Source: JBHIDQ01 sp046760155 (GTDB lineage: Bacteria > Chloroflexota > Dehalococcoidia > Dehalococcoidales > RBG-16-60-22). Taken from it: a stretch of DNA of 5,771 nucleotides. The notes under the pieces are model-generated. The model searched no databases and had not been told where the DNA came from. It saw only the letters and a list, made by a program, of their open reading frames with translations. How positions within the stretch are numbered: the stretch's first letter is position 1; each line of letters begins with the position of its first letter. Of this stretch, positions 4,828-5,771 are shown piece after piece. The translations under genes were made by a program, and so were the position numbers. The DNA lies in the NCBI GenBank assembly GCA_046760155.1, contig JBHIDQ010000093.1, forward strand, positions 1-5,771. Reading direction: 5' to 3'.

Positions 4828-5769
4828 ATGTCATATGGTTCCGGCAAATATACCTACGAACTAGTTGATGGCTGGGCGAAGCTTCCCGAAGGTGAGTCAT
4901 TCCTCGATGTTTGTGGCTTGGCCGTTGATTCGCAGGACAGGGTGTATATCTTAAATCGGAGTGCCCATCCGGTGATGGTCTTTAATCGTGAGGGTAATTT
5001 ACTGACCACTTGGGGGGAAGGATTCTTCAAACGCGCTCACGGTAGTTGTATTGGCCCAGACGGTTCTGTCTACTGCACTGATGATGGTCAACATATTGTG
5101 AGCAAATTCACTCCTCAAGGTAAACTGCTAATGACGCTGGGTAACAAAGACCAGCCTTCAGATACCGGTTTCGTTCATACTCCGGGCATGACGATGACCG
5201 CCTGCTTGCCTACCATAAAACGGAGTGGCCCACCGTTTAATCGCCCGACCGGTGTGTCGATATCTCCCTCAGGTGATATCTATGTCTCTGATGGTTACGG
5301 TAATGCCAGGGTACACAAGTTCTCTGCTGACGGTTCGCTCTTGCTTTCTTGGGGAGAACCGGGGGATGCCCCGGGTCAGTTTCGACTTCCCCATTCGATT
5401 TGGGTGGATAAGCAGGAGCGGGTGTGGGTCCCGGATCGGGAAAACGGTCGAATCCAGATTTTCAATGCCCGGGGCGAATTCCTGAATCAGTGGACGGAAC
5501 TCGGCCGCCCGACCGATATATTCATTGACGAAGCAGGAACGGTATATGTCTCCGAGTTAACTCAGCGGGTGAGCATATTTGATGGTGATGGCAAATTGTT
5601 GGCACGCTGGGGTAGCCAAGGACAAGATCAAGAAACGGCTCTGTTTCTGGCGCCTCATGCTATAGCGGTAGACTCACACGGTGATATTTATGTTGGTGAG
5701 GTCGCTAAGACATTCGCTAAAGTTGACCGAGGGCCCAGAACAGTGCAGAAGTTTGCCAGAAAGAGTTAG
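4828..5769 (+). CDS. NHL-repeat beta-propeller, PAL-like (peptidyl-alpha-hydroxyglycine alpha-amidating lyase family)
   Basis: A complete 313-residue protein made of NHL repeats that should fold as a six-bladed propeller. Repeat cores (GLAVDSQDRVYILN, GSCIGPDGSVYCTD, GVSISPSGDIYVSD, SIWVDKQERVWVPD, DIFIDEAGTVYVSE, AIAVDSHGDIYVGE) start near residues 30, 72, 142, 190, 230 and 278. Similarity to the animal PAL domain is strong around 153-212 (VSDGYGNARVHKFS, GQFRLPHS, DRENGRIQIF). PAL cleaves alpha-hydroxyglycine peptides to an amide plus glyoxylate. The three zinc histidines appear to correspond to H71, H189 and H277, the catalytic Tyr to Y157 and the Arg to R44. There is no signal peptide or membrane segment, so it should be cytoplasmic. 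The ATG has AAAGGAGGT (4811-4819) eight bases upstream. No monooxygenase (PHM) partner is in the window, so the real substrate in this bacterium is uncertain. A different lyase or a lactonase-like role is possible. Confidence 0.87.
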   Translation: MSYGSGKYTYELVDGWAKLPEGESFLDVCGLAVDSQDRVYILNRSAHPVMVFNREGNLLTTWGEGFFKRAHGSCIGPDGSVYCTDDGQHIVSKFTPQGKLLMTLGNKDQPSDTGFVHTPGMTMTACLPTIKRSGPPFNRPTGVSISPSGDIYVSDGYGNARVHKFSADGSLLLSWGEPGDAPGQFRLPHSIWVDKQERVWVPDRENGRIQIFNARGEFLNQWTELGRPTDIFIDEAGTVYVSELTQRVSIFDGDGKLLARWGSQGQDQETALFLAPHAIAVDSHGDIYVGEVAKTFAKVDRGPRTVQKFARKS

Positions 5770-5771
5770 CT

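Overview
The window is a compact piece of a bacterial chromosome. The genes sit close together, have strong AGGAGG-type ribosome binding sites and sigma-70-like promoters, and include one probable TTG start. The encoded proteins are short-chain dehydrogenases (SDRs), a HpaI-type aldolase, a sugar-isomerase-like TIM barrel, a kynurenine-formamidase-like cyclase and an NHL beta-propeller. This mix, with middling GC by eye, would fit an environmental heterotroph such as a Chloroflexota/Dehalococcoidia-like or Firmicutes-like lineage. The sequence alone does not settle the taxon. There are no tRNA or rRNA genes, CRISPR arrays, transposases or phage genes.

Layout. (1) 10-675, minus: a cyclase-family metal hydrolase with its own well-formed promoter. 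(2) 676-1076: a gap that is not empty. On the minus strand, 799-1026 encodes the C-terminal end of an aldo/keto reductase with no N-terminal part, so it is a gene remnant. (3) 1077-1856, plus: a complete HpcH/HpaI-family aldolase. Its promoter lies inside or at the edge of the remnant, and it ends in an intrinsic terminator at 1878-1905. (4) 4544-1913, minus: three genes in the order SDR (NAD-type), xylose-isomerase-like TIM barrel, SDR (NADP-type). They converge on the aldolase. (5) 4545-4827: a divergent promoter region. (6) 4828-5769, plus: an NHL beta-propeller closely resembling the peptidyl-alpha-hydroxyglycine alpha-amidating lyase (PAL) domain, preceded by a leader with overlapping inverted repeats.

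How they might work together (inference). Two dehydrogenases of opposite apparent cofactor preference flank an isomerase/epimerase-like enzyme. A class II aldolase for 2-keto-3-deoxy-type acids and a cyclase-type hydrolase lie next to them. This composition suggests a small oxidation/isomerisation/hydrolysis/C-C cleavage pathway for a sugar, sugar acid, cyclitol or similar hydroxy acid. No transporter, kinase, dehydratase or regulator is present in the window, so the substrate cannot be named. The PAL-like protein may be part of this pathway or simply a divergently transcribed neighbour.
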